Positions 45,700 to 56,351 of a DNA stretch of 64,000 bases are shown here, in pieces (the first letter of the stretch is position 1; each line of letters begins with the position of its first letter). Under the pieces are notes generated by a model. That model saw only the letters and a list, made by a program, of their open reading frames with translations. It had not been told where the DNA came from and did no database searches. The position numbers and the translations under genes were made by a program. This stretch comes from Camellia lanceoleosa (Eukaryota > Streptophyta > Magnoliopsida > Ericales > Theaceae), in contig CM045761.1 of assembly GCA_025200525.1 (NCBI GenBank), positions 137,890,223 through 137,954,222 on the forward strand. Direction: 5' to 3'.

Positions 45700-46440
45700 C
45701 TTGTTTTGGCCTTCAGATTGTTGTTTTAATGTAAAAACCGAGATGATTTACTCCGGTTGAAAGAGTTGTTGTTTTGTCCAACTTAGGCAATCTTGACCGA
45801 GATAATTTATCTCGATTTGTTGAAGAGTTGGTGATTTTGCTCAACTTAGGATTTACTGCCGTGACAGATGTTCCGGTCGAAGAAGTTGATGTCTTGCTCA
45901 ACTTGGAATTCCCAACCGAGATGATTTGTTCCGGTTGAAGAAGTTAGTGATTTGTTCAACTTAGTTATCCCAAACCGAGACGCTTTACTCCGGTTGAAAG
46001 AGTTGGTGTTTTGTCCAACTTAGGAAATCCTGGCCGAGATGATTTGTTCGGTTGAAGAAGTTGGTGATTTGTTCAACTTTCTTTGTTCCAAGAGATGATT
46101 TTTCGGTTGGAGAAGTTGGTGATTTGTTCAACTTTGATGTTCCAAGAGATGATTTGTTCGGTTGAAGAAGTTGGTGATTTGTTCAACTTTCTTTGTTCCA
46201 GAGATGATTTGTTTCGGTTGAAAAAGTTGGTGATTTGTTAAACTTTGCTATTCCAGCGAGATGGGTATTAGGTTGAAGAAGTTGGTGAGTTCAACTTTCT
46301 TTGTCTCAATCAAGATAATCTACCCCGGTTGATAAAATAGATGTCTGTTAGACTTAGGTGTTCCAACGAGATGGGTATTCGGTTGAAAAAGTTGGTGAGT
46401 TCAACTTTGGTGTTATGTTCAATTTTGTGATTTATCTGAG
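45700..46440. repeat. Tandem repeat (~55-60-bp unit) between pol and antisense gene
   Basis: About eleven degenerate copies of 'ccgagatgattt(g)ttccggttgaa(g)aagttggtgatttgttcaactt', with copies near 45764, 45824, 45880, 45938, 45998, 46055, 46110, 46167, 46222, 46278 and 46388. Each unit carries the inverted pair AAGTTG...CAACTT. The array fills the convergent interval between pol and the antisense gene, exactly as in gypsy 1 although the repeat sequence is unrelated. Confidence 0.88.
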
Positions 46441-46542
46441 ATGTTTTGCTAAAAAGGAATTGATGACGACGTGCAAACACTTGATGAAATTAAAGCTTTT
46501 CATTGATAGAAGCGTAAGTACAAAAGGTAGGGAACTTAGCGG

Positions 46543-48489
46543 TTACATCGGAAAAGCAAAAGAAAAAAAACTAAACCAAGGTGAGAGGTTGGTGAACTTG
46601 TCATCTCGGTGGCCTCTAAGTTGATGGTTGGACTTTTGTCTTGGGCACCGAGCTTGCCCGCGGCATTTGCTCACGCCGTTATCGTCTGCCTCGGTATCCG
46701 TCTCGGCATCTCCTTCTTCAAGCCCTTCCTCGGCCTCGGACTGCTGTATTGAAACGTCGTTAGTGTATGGCACAAGGTAGGCGGTAGGAAGCGAGGCGGA
46801 TTAGCAAATCGTCGGTGTCGAGCCTGGCCGAGATGCTTTCATGACGATTTCCAAGTAGCTTTGAAGTAGATGTCTTGAGTTGCAAAGACCTGCTTCTTGT
46901 AGCTTTCCTCAACCGTTGAAACGGCGTTGTTAGCATCTCGGCGATCTCTCTTCGCGACTTCTTGGTAGCGTCGGCTCGACTGGGCTCGTCCCACTTTTCT
47001 CGGTGCATCGAGTTGTAGAACAGCGGTTGTTGTCAGTGTTGGCTATTTCGAGCGAGGACTTTGCTCGGCCAAGCTCGGTTTGGAGGCTCTGGACTTGGCT
47101 GGCTGTGTCATTTGCCTTTTGCCTAAGTCTATGAATGCGCTCCATTACAGTCTTTATACGAATGGCACGCAAGCGAAATTTAATTAGTGAAGGAACCGGA
47201 CAAACACTTGTGAAAATTTCAGAGGTAGATTGAGACTTACCCTGGCCATGGACTTGACTGATGACTTCACCAACCGAGTGTCAGGGACGTGGTCACTGCC
47301 GACCACGTCACTCGGTAGAAGAAGTGCTTTGGAGAGATCGTAGGCGAGCAAGTGCTCTTTATCGCCCTTGATCGAAGCCGTCGTCGGGATGTTTTGTCCC
47401 CGGTGTTTCAGATGTGGTCACCAGATCGGCACTGGGTCAACTGTAGCAGTTGGTTGCTCGGTGGTAAGCTCGGCCACCAGCTCGACTGACGGATCCGCGC
47501 GAGCTCTTTTACCAGCCCGACGTGGAGTAGGTTTCTTGCTAGATTGCCCGCCTGCTTGAGAAGCCAAAGCGACCACGGCGCCGCTTGATTGACCGGCGGC
47601 TGGTGAGCGGGTGACTACGCTCAGTATCTCGGCTGAAGTAGCGGTGAACAGGTTTTTGATTCGGCTTTGTTTGGCCATCTCTTGCTCTTCTGTCAACCGG
47701 ATTAGCGGAATGTCAGGTAGAGTTTGATCTGGAAGAGGTGAAGGAGCGCGGAGGAAGTCTGTAACTTTACTCCGGCGGGGAGCAGAGTATTTGTATGTTG
47801 GGGTGTAGCCGAGCAATTGGTTGCAATCTCGATTCATGATGGCGGGCGCGATCTGATTAGCTTGACGTTAGGGGTGGTAGTTGGCTTGCAAGGCTTGAAT
47901 TCGCAAAAGAAACAAGAATACTGGACAAGTACATGATAATGAAGAATGTAGGCTAACCGAGCAAGTTTGCGCGGCTTACATGTACTACCGAAGTTTTTGC
48001 TTATGATCCAGCCCCGTACCGGGGTTGTCTCATAATTGCCAGACACCTAGAAGAAATCATCGTCATGCAGGTCCTTGTCTGGTGTGCCGGTCACAATTTT
48101 TTTTTGCCCAGCCTAATCTTGAGATAGTAGGCAAGGCCATCGCCAGTGTGCCCTAAGGTGTATTGGCGCAGAATCTCGGCTAAACCTAAGCTTATGCCTA
48201 GCCGGTTGTTTAGCTCGTGCATGCCGTTTATTATTCGGTAGGTGTTGGTGGACACTTGCGTAGGTGCTAGCCCAGTCCGGCGCAGGAACTCGGTCATCAG
48301 AGGATTGACCGGGAAGCGGAGGCCTCCTTCTACGATTGACAGCACGGTGAAGGGGCATTGGTCTAGTCTGCCTCAGGGTGTTGTCTTCTCTTCTGCTAGT
48401 TCGAGATGGACGTCGGCCGGGATGCCGTACTCCTCTCTGAACGCAGCAAGCGCGGCCGGAGTGTCCACTAGGAAGCAGAATTTCCCCAT
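46543..48489 (-). pseudogene. Antisense gene of gypsy 2 (same family as gypsy 1 antisense gene)
   Basis: The likely start is Met 48489: MGKFCFLVDTPAALAAFREE then YGIPADVHLELA, closely parallel to the gypsy 1 antisense start (VDTP...FRKEFAIPADVHLRLA). An in-frame TGA lies at 48375-48373. The same frame continues GGLRFPVNPLMTEFLRRTGL, YRIINGMHELNNR and LAYYLK (48345-48091). After frame breaks, 48046 on reads VSGNYETTPVRGWI with a donor-like CATGTAAGCC near 47977. A basic, Pro-rich segment follows (47837-47418; KKPTPRRAGKRARADPS), then a coiled-coil segment (47172-46930; VMERIHRLRQKAND) and an acidic tail (46773-46680; EAEEGLEEGDAETDTEADD). The domain order is identical to gypsy 1. Several frameshifts make this copy dead. 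Confidence 0.7.
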
Positions 48490-48595
48490 TTGTGGCCGGC
48501 CTAGGATAGCTCGGTTGAGGGGTTTGGCACTGTGATTATTGGTTGTTGCTCGGTCTTGAGAGCCTCAGGAATGGACAGTGGTCCCCTTGGACTCT

Positions 48596-48995
48596 GCAGG
48601 AAAAGGATGACAAGTGTAAGTGTGGCCTTGATGCGAAGCTTGACTTTAGCCCGGTCATTAAGGGTGCTAATCCACCTCGGGATTCTAAGCTAACCAAGGA
48701 GCTCGATGCATGGCGGACGGATGTTAGCGGTTGTGCGACGAGGTCCTACGCTATCTCGATTTTTCTTTGGGTTTGAGACAAACATGTTATTTGCTTTCGG
48801 TCGATTGGTTTTTGGATTGAATGAAGACCGGGGCAGTCGCCCAGTTCTTGATGTTCTTGAGGAAAAATGAAGAACACCATGAGCATCGAAGGTTTAGGAT
48901 GTTTTGATGCCTAATGTCCTATAAACTATGTTTTATTGCCCTAATGTGTGAAATATCAAAAACAACTTGACCAAATGGGGGTTGGAGGACTTACG
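48596..48995 (-). other. Putative leader intron of gypsy 2 antisense gene
   Basis: The minus strand has donor CTTCATCGTAAGTCC at about 48995 and acceptor TTTTCCTGCAG at about 48596, upstream of the start codon at 48489. The exon before the donor is pyrimidine- and CGCC-rich, like a plant leader. The open frame on the other strand (48543-48776) is not supported as a gene. Confidence 0.45.
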
Positions 48996-49118
48996 ATGAA
49001 GGGAGTAGCTTCTTCTTCGTCTGTGAGCTCAAGAATGGCGTGAAAGGAGGCGGCGACTACTGGGGCGCTTGGAGCGAAGGAGTGGCGATGAGATGAATCG
49101 AAGAGGGAAAGGGGCATG

Positions 49119-49124
49119 TATATA
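49119..49124 (-). promoter_or_regulatory. TATA box for the antisense transcript, gypsy 2
   Basis: Minus-strand CTCCTATATACATGCCCC. About 30-40 bp downstream begins a CT-rich leader, followed by the donor at 48995. A G-box CACGTG (49201-49206, within TTGCCACGTGT) lies about 80 bp upstream. The set lies between the antisense gene and the 3' LTR and faces the antisense gene. Confidence 0.55.
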
Positions 49125-49457
49125 GGAGTGGTGAGGCCGCCAAAAATTCAAATTTTGCAAGGCGGTTGGGTTGGCTGCTCGAGGACCAGTGGAAGCTTGC
49201 CACGTGTCCCCATTAATTGTATTGGTAGAGCTGAAGAGACAGGAAGGTCGGTGGCGGCGACCGAACAAGCCGAAGAGACAGAAAGGTCAGGTGAGGCGAT
49301 GACCAGGCAAGCCGAAGAGATAGGAATGTCAGACCGGGGAAGTTTGAATTCATGCGTGTCATCAGCTCGGTTGCCGATTATGAAGCTTAGGACCGAGAAG
49401 GTGCTACCGGTAAGCGAGTAATCCTAGATCAGCGTGGCGAGCAGGATTAAAGAACAG

Positions 49458-50147
49458 TGAGAGGAGATTAATGACTTATTCTTGGGCGAACAGACTTGGA
49501 CCGGGCAAGTGTTGGGCTGAGGATGTGTGGCCCAGTCCGAAAAGAAGATGCTCGGTTAAGGCAACGCTTGGTTGGACCGAGCTACATGTTCCGACGGTGG
49601 CAAAGCCAGTCGAGTTAAGTATTGGCGCCGAAAGGCATGGTCGGTAGGGTACTGTTTGCTTTCGGCGGAAGGCCGACCAAAGATGAGCCGAGATCGCCTA
49701 GCCGGTCTCCATTGAGCTTAGCTAGTGGGCGCTTGGGCATGAAGAACCTGCAGTCTGCCGTTGTGATCGAGATGATGTTGCCCATCTTGAGCTCGATGAA
49801 GTGGGTGGCGATCGGGTTAGGTGATGTTGACAAGGTTCTGTTGACAGATGGGATAAATAGAGCCACGTGTCGAGAGATGGTGGGAGTAGATATGGGGCGC
49901 AGAGGGTATATGAGCAGGTCTGCGCCCCCTATACGGAGAGACACGAACATTTTGTAAGAAAACTCTTACACTCAAACAATCATCTCTCTCTCTCTATCCC
50001 AAGGTGTGTGCTAACTTGACCGTCGGAGGGATATTCCGGCCACACACCGCTAGGTAGCTCACCGTCGTTGTGCTTTCAGGTGATCGGATAGAAGCAGACT
50101 CGAGAAGAAAGAATGCAGGCTTCTTAGGAATATTTGCTCCCCGTACA
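49458..50147 (+). repeat. Gypsy 2 3' LTR
   Basis: 690 bp, partner of 38760-39505. It lacks the 30-bp duplication and most of the CT run. Relative to the 5' LTR, many differences are single-base deletions (for example around 49618-49700). Confidence 0.9.
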
Positions 50148-50152
50148 GTATA

Positions 50153-50502
50153 CTAATTAATACACTTATTGGTATGTATAACATCAATCAAAACAACTAT
50201 TGTTGTTCTCATAATTTTAAAAATGTCATTGACATTTCACTCTAAATAATTTTTTTATAAAATTTTTTATTTAAAATATTTTCTTTATATTTAAAAAAAA
50301 AAATCATAACCCAGCGAACACGTGACACTGGGCCACTATGCCTCCGCCATTGCATGCGAATCTATCACCATTTATTTATTGCTTTTCCTTTCTTTTTTGG
50401 AGTCTTCTTTTTCCTTTTTAAATGGTCAAAATAGCGTGCTTTACTATTTCGTTGTCTGGAAATACCATTAAAGTAACATCACTATTTAAATTAAGGCTTC
50501 TT
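50153..50502. other. Intergenic, no gene seen
   Basis: AT-rich sequence that continues the left flank of gypsy 2. I see nothing else. Confidence 0.5.
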
Positions 50503-50735
50503 CTTAGGTGTGTAATTCACACAAAGTGTAAGTGGGTTGCACATTATGTACCATTCACACTAAAAGTGTAAGTATAAGGTGTAAGTGTAAGTGGAAGGTA
50601 TAAATAAAATGTATAAGTTGCACACCATGTGCCACTTACACAAAAGGTGTAAGTGCAAGATAAAAAAGGTGTAAGTGTAAGGTGTAAGTGAACACAAAAA
50701 GGTGTAAGGTGTAAGTTGCACACTATAACATTACC
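50503..50735. mobile_element. MITE-like element with GTGTAAG minisatellite, copy 1
   Basis: It begins TTAGGTGTGTAATTCAC and ends GTAAGTTGCACACTATAAC. The edges GGTGTG..A and ..GCACAC are inverted. The inside is a degenerate array of 'ggtgtaagtgtaag'. A second copy with the same edges and array is at 56352-56625. The short Leu/Tyr/Thr-rich ORFs are products of the array. Confidence 0.6.
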
Positions 50736-51557
50736 CATTAAATTAATAATATTTTAATTTAAATATTATACAGTAAAGGAAAATTATAAATTTACAGAAA
50801 TTCAATACAATAAATTTAAACAAAATAATATAGCAATAGTAATTTTGCAATTATGAACCATGATAATAACTTTTTGACTATAATGAATTCATATGAATAA
50901 AACATATTTCCTCCCTTTCAAAATATTAGCCGCTTATTTCATTTTTCATTGTCTCGAAATATTAGTTACTCTTCAAAAATTAAGAATAAAAATAATATAA
51001 ATTTCTTATTTTGCCTTTCTTTTAAATTAATAAATAATATAAAAAGTATAATTATGCATTGATATTCTCAAAAAATGTATTATCAAAAGGGTCATTTTAG
51101 AAAATCAACTTTTTTCAAATGCAATAATTATACTATCAAAAAAAGTTAGATTTTTCAAAAGAGACTATTATTTTGGGACGGAGAGTATCATTTTATATTG
51201 GATAAATTATAAATACAACTCTTAAATTTTACTTAAAATATGATTTTTTTTTTTTTTTGAAACTTACAAACATCTTAGTGTTAGAATTTTTTATTTAACT
51301 GAATTAACAAAAAAAAAATTAAGTACTTTCTATACAATAATAAAATTATCATAATTATTAATTAAAATATATTTTTGACATAATTCAAAATTATTTATTA
51401 ACTTAATAATTTATTATGTAATTAAAAATTAAAAAGAATGACATGTAATTTTTATAATTACAAGAGACAATTAATATTTTAAACAGATTTTAAAAGATAT
51501 ATTTATAATTTACTGTTTTATATTTAACTTTTATGACATCACCCTTAGCTGGGAACA
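50736..51557. other. Intergenic with MITE-like traces
   Basis: No gene. 50905-51185 starts 'ctccctttcaaaatattagccgct' and ends 'gagactattattttgggacggagagta'. This is the 'CTCCCT...GGGACGGAG' edge pair of Stowaway/Mariner-like MITEs, so a degenerate copy of such an element probably occupies this interval. Confidence 0.5.
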
Positions 51558-51565
51558 CAATAAAT

Positions 51566-52174
51566 TAGGGTGTTCACGGTCGAATCGGCTCGAATTTGTC
51601 ATGGACCCGTCATCCGAACCGAGTCTATCGGGCTAGAGCTTTCTTCATCCGCTTTCGACTACACTCTTGTTCGAAACCACACACTTCGAAACTAATTTTA
51701 GCGGTCGGATTTCGGTCAGGCAAATGAGTTGAACAGATCTGGTGACATTACCCTTTTCTCTTTCAAACTATAATCTATACATACACATGCATGGATATTT
51801 AGACCTGAAAGAGAGTGAAGAAACAACAAAAAAAATAAAAATAAATTAAAGAGAGATTTGTAACAGCCTTGCACGAGCACATATATATATATATATATAT
51901 ATTCATCTGTAGGTTTAGATTATTGATTTCTGACCAAAGTTGCTTCTTCAATGTCCTCTGCTTTCAAAATCACCGTTATAAGAACTCTCTGGTTTGTATG
52001 AAAGGGTGAAGTGTGAGAGGAGACGAGGGTTTTCGGGTGAAAGTGTTGAGGATTAAAAATTTTGAATTTCTCAACCACAGTCGACCGTTTATTCTCACGA
52101 AACTGTCCGTTAATTGATTTTTCGAGTCGGGTGAATCGGTTTTATTGGGTGAATCAATTTCTTAAACACCCCTA
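51566..52174. mobile_element. Non-autonomous hAT element 2
   Basis: The ends TAGGGTGTTCACGG and TTAAACACCCCTA are inverted repeats of the TAGGGGTGTTCA type. Flanking 8-mers CAATAAAT (51558-51565) and ATATAAAT (52175-52182) match at six of eight positions, an eroded target duplication. Subterminal 'tcgaatcggctcg' and 'cgagtcgggtgaatcgg' words oppose each other. A TA run lies at 51881-51902. Confidence 0.68.
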
Positions 52175-52182
52175 ATATAAAT

Positions 52183-53557
52183 ATGTGACAGCAAAGAAGC
52201 GCATCCACTTTTAGAGAGCGGGACAAAGGGTAGGCCACCTGCATTTGGTTCACAAAATACATTTTTATACTTATTGGAGAGTTTCTTTCTAATCTTATAA
52301 ATTTATAACGAAATTACATTCACACAATTGTTTCTTTTAAATTCTCTCAAAATATATTTCTAACCGATAAAAAAATGATTCTAACTGACAAAAAATCATT
52401 TTTTATTAGTCAGAAACACATTTAGGGGAATTCAAGAAAAAAAATTATGTAGATGAATCATTTTTGATAAATTTATTAGGGTGGGATTAGATCACTTTAA
52501 AAAGAATCTCCATAGCAATTAATTTTTTCATAAATCAAGAACATACAAATGTCAAATTTCACTTTATTCCTGATGATTTATTTAATGTGCAGTTTGTTCA
52601 CTTATCATTTGAAAATAAAGGTAAAATAAAAATTACCCCATATATTATTCATATATATTTTACAAAATCTAATTACATAAATGACTTTAATGCATTTCTT
52701 TATGGCATTTTAGTTCTTTATATTCCAAATGTGTGATTTAATTCTTTATATTTGAAATATATATATGTTTGCAATCGATATAGGTTCTTATAACTTTTGG
52801 TCTCTCATGTACTAACAATAATTATTAGATTGTGTTTTAGATTATAAATTTTTAAATTGCTATCCAAATCCGTAATTTAAACATAACCTTAACATAATTA
52901 GTTTGATTTACTTTACAAAATATTCTTAGTTTCATTAATGATTTGAAATGGTATCACAAAGCCACCATATAAACACACATTTCATATTCTGAAGACGAAA
53001 TTGAAACAAGTAGAAACTAGTAATCAAAATGTCACAAAATAAAGGCATACATTAATAAAACAATTAGTTTAAATATAAGGAGATATGGGTTGAAAGTTTG
53101 CTTCCAATAATAAGAGGCTACCATTAAATTATCCACTTTCTTAGGCAAATGAGTAAAACTACTTAGAAAAAGACAATTTTGTATGATATCAAGGGCTGGG
53201 CGTCATATTCTTTCCAAGTTATATTAATTTTGCTGTTGAATTTTAAATTTTTTTATATTGTATCAATTTAATTCAATTGGTCGGTACTTTTAGAAATTAG
53301 ATTGAAATTAAAGGACAAAATAGTTCATTCACTTTTCTCAAAATAATTGAGATGCTAGCATCCAATTTAAAATTATCATTTCCCTTCTAAATGGATCATT
53401 TTTCCAAATGAATCATTTTGACATTGATTCATATTCAATTTTTTAACAGATATTATTTATTAGATTAAATTTATTAGAAGCAAAATTATTAAAATTGAAA
53501 TTACATGTATCAAATTGACATGTAGAGCAAGTTACAAGAACAATACGTATAATTATT
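52183..53557. other. Intergenic, no gene seen
   Basis: AT-rich. 52330-52440 has a small fold-back ('aaatatatttctaaccgataaaaaaatgat...ttttttattagtcagaaacacattta'), possibly a decayed MITE. Nothing else is supported. Confidence 0.45.
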
Positions 53558-54159
53558 TAATACTGTGTTTGGTTGGAAGATTTGATAATGGATTGGAAAA
53601 GGCAAAGGAAAAAAGCAAGTGAAATGTGAATACAATATAGGAAAAATTATTTATAAGTCCTATTAGGGAGACTTATACTACATATGGTCTTACTAAAAAA
53701 CTTATGTTCCCGTAGGTTCTGTGGGAAGTTTGTTGACACATTTACCCTTAATGTTGTTAATATTATAAATAATAGTAAAATCATATATAGGAACACTACA
53801 ACATTTTCTTAATTTAGTGACATTTGAAAGTGCCACAAAACTATTGGTTTAATGACATTTTTTAGTTTTGTGACATTTTGAACAAGTGCCATTTGTATCC
53901 GTGCCACGACAGATACTAGTGCCACGGTAGATACTTGCAAGTGCCACTACACCATCCTGGCTAAAAACTTTCAATGACAATTTGATGTCATGGTAAATAT
54001 TATTTGTGGCACTATCAAGTGCTATTAAAAAAAGAGTTAGTGACACTTATAAATGTCATTACACCATCAAGACTAAAACTTTTTAGTGACACTTTAATGT
54101 CATGGTAGGCACTATTCGTGACGCTATCAAGTGCCATTCGCGACGGTAATTCGTTGTAG

Positions 54160-54250
54160 AACAATTTGATCTGCTCTTGCGGAGACTCGAACCGCCAACC
54201 TCCCGCACCATAAATCTTATACACCACACTCTTCCCATTACACCTCTATA
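54160..54250 (-). other. tRNA-like / RNA polymerase III B-box remnant
   Basis: The minus strand contains GGTTCGAGTC (54193-54184), the invariant T-loop/B-box of tRNAs and tRNA-derived SINEs. About 50 nt upstream, GGTGTAATGGGAAGAGTGTGG could be a degraded A-box/D-arm. I cannot fold a convincing cloverleaf, so this is a remnant or a SINE head rather than a tRNA gene. Confidence 0.35.
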
Positions 54251-54371
54251 GTACCATATGATTATATATGTAACATATATTATTTATATAGTATATACAT
54301 CCATATTAATATAAAAGTATATGTATAAACATAATTATTTTATTGAACATAATTTATGTAAAATAAACTAT

Positions 54372-54941
54372 TTACTAGCAAAATAAAAAAAGATCACTTT
54401 TAGCAACTAAAAATATTTTTCAGTCGCCAATTCTATACTTTTGGCTACTAATTATTTTTTAGTTGCTAAAAAACTTAACTTTTGCCGACCAAAATCGGAT
54501 TTGGTGGCCGAAGATGCACTTTCAGCTACCAAAATTTTGGTAGCCAAAAAATTTAATTCCCGCCTTAGGATTTTAGTTCTCCTGCGCTAAAAATGACCAC
54601 TTTTGCCGACTAAACTTATTTTTTAGTCGCCAATTGTAGACTTTTGGCAACTAAAATTTTTTTAGTCGGTAAAACCCATATAATCAGCGACCAAACTTAT
54701 TTTAGTCGCCAATTGTAGGCTTTTGGCTACTAAAATTTTTTTAGTCACTAAAACTTATATAATCAGCGACCAAACTTATTTTTAGTCAGCAATTGTAGAC
54801 TTTTGGCTACTAAAATTGTTTAGTTGCCAAAAAGCTTTACTTTTGGCTACTAATGCTGTTTTGGTCACTAAAAGCTATACTTTCAGCGACCAAATTTTTT
54901 TTGATCAGGAAATTTAGTCGCCGAATGTGCTTTTTCTTGTA
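54372..54941. mobile_element. Second CACTA-like segment nested in the first
   Basis: It ends TTTTTCTTGTAGTG (54928-54941), the inverse of the common CACTACAAGAAAAA terminus. The inside is an array of 'ttttagtcgccaattgtagacttttggctactaaaa' words (54400-54920), typical CACTA subterminal repeats. The left end (TACTAGCAAAATAAAAAAAG near 54372) is degenerate. Confidence 0.55.
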
Positions 54942-55610
54942 GTGTATACTGAGTTTAATTTATTTATTTTTAATCATTTATTGCATTTTAAAAATTTAGA
55001 AAATATATTGACATTTTTTATTTTTTCAAAAATGCCATTATAAACTTGGAAAGTTTTTGGATTAGTGGCATTTCTCAAAATGCTATTAAATTTTTTTTTG
55101 TGACACTTTTCACCTAAGTGCCATAAAAAAGTAATTTGCACCTACCTAGTGTCCTGACATTTTTAAAAAAATGCCATTGCTACTAAAGTTTAGTGGCATC
55201 TGTTGGTAAATGTCACGAACATAATTTTTTGTGTCATTATTTTATAAAATACCATAAAATTAATGTGACATTTCTTTATTGAAATGCCACTAGAGCCTTA
55301 TATGTTTGTGGTTCTGTGGCATTTTTCTAAAACATTTAATGCTAATTTTTATTTTTGTGACATTTTCTAAAAACATGCCACTAGTGTAGTGTCACTAAAG
55401 TGTAAATTTGTTGTAGTGAAGTGGCACTTTTTTTAATTAAAATGCCACTAAAGCTTTGTATGTTTGTGGCTCTATGATATTTTTTTTAAAAAATGCCACC
55501 AAATATTCTTTTTGTGACATTTTTTAAGAACATACCACTAGTATGGTGTCACTAAAATGTGTTTTTGTTGTAGTGAAAATTGAATGTTACCATAGATCAT
55601 ATCTATATAA

Positions 55611-56090
55611 ACGTAACGTAACGTAACGTAACACCTATACGTGACGTGACACGACACCTACATAAACAAAACGTGACACCTATGATCTATGGTAACATGC
55701 AATTTCCTATAGATCATATCTACATAAACGTAACGTAACATGACACCTACATAAACGTAACGTGACACCTATGATCTATGGCAAAATTCAATTTCCTATA
55801 TAGGAAATTGAATATTACTATAGATCATATCTACATAAACGTAACGTAACGTGACACCTACATGAATGTTGCCATAGATCATATTTATATGAAACGTAAC
55901 GTGACACCAATATAAACCAGCAACATTTTCACATTCAATTTAAAAAAATAAAAACTCATTAAGTTTGCGAAACGTAACGTGACACGTTACGTTACGTTTA
56001 TGTAGGTGTCACGTTATGTTATATTTATATAGGTGTCACGTTACGTTATGTTTATCTAAGTATCATGTTACGTTACGTTTATGTAGGATC
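55611..56090. repeat. ACGTAACGT-rich palindromic repeat array
   Basis: Repeated modules 'ataaacgtaacgtaacgtgaca' run forward (55611-55915) and then inverted (about 55970-56090: 'gtgacacgttacgttacgtt'). They are interleaved with 'gatcatatctacata' and 'cctatgatctatggtaac'. A perfect 28-bp palindrome sits at 55786-55813, centred on TATATA. The array would form a large cruciform or RNA hairpin. Confidence 0.75.
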
Positions 56091-56351
56091 TTGTGGAATA
56101 CATTCTTATCTAAATAGGACTTGAGACTCTATAAGAAATTACACAGGACTTAATCTACCATAAATATCTGAAAAAGGATTAATAAATAAATCTCCCTAAA
56201 ATATATTTATATTTCACTTAATTTCACACACTTTTTCCTTTTTTCTTTCCAAATCTCTTTTTAAATCTCCAAACCGAATACAGCGTAAAAGAATAAGTTT
56301 AGGCACATTTACTATTGAGTATATAAATAATGAAATAAATTTTTTGGAGTT

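Larger units (their letters stand above)
38760..50147 (+). mobile_element. Tat-lineage Ty3/gypsy element 2, with antisense gene (decayed)
   Basis: LTRs at 38760-39505 and 49458-50147 (TGAGAGG...CCGTACA) are flanked by GTATA (38755-38759, 50148-50152). Plus-strand order: LTR, primer site, gag, protease, RT, RNase H, second archaeal-type RNase H, integrase, tandem repeats. Then comes a minus-strand antisense gene, and the 3' LTR. The architecture mirrors gypsy 1, but sequences differ throughout, so it is another family of the same lineage. It has far more frameshifts and stops than element 1. The right LTR shows many single-base deletions relative to the left. Confidence 0.94.
53794..55575. mobile_element. 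CACTA-like non-autonomous element
   Basis: It starts CACTACAACA and ends TGTTGTAGTG, a perfect 10-bp inverted repeat of CACTA type. Many 'gtgacattt', 'agtgccac' and 'aaatgccac' words in both orientations form subterminal repeats. A second internal terminus TTTGTTGTAGTG at about 55417 suggests a rearranged end. The 3-bp duplication is not clear (gaa / aaa). There is no transposase sequence. Confidence 0.65.
53561..56285. mobile_element. Composite Tourist-like element split by nested insertions
   Basis: The left arm (from 53561: TACTGTGTTTGGTTGGAAGA, then GGATTGGAAAAGGCAAAGG and AAGTGAAATGTGAATA) is the imperfect reverse complement of the right arm (56180-56285: cacttaatttcacac..., tttccttttttctttccaaatc, ccaaaccgaatacagcg). 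Flanking TAA triplets (53558-53560, 56286-56288) fit a PIF/Harbinger duplication. Between the arms lie CACTA-like sequence and an ACGT-rich array, interpreted as later insertions. Confidence 0.5.

Noticed and set aside
54160..54250. Intact tRNA gene
   Set aside because: Only the B-box/T-loop is convincing. Acceptor and anticodon stems cannot be paired.
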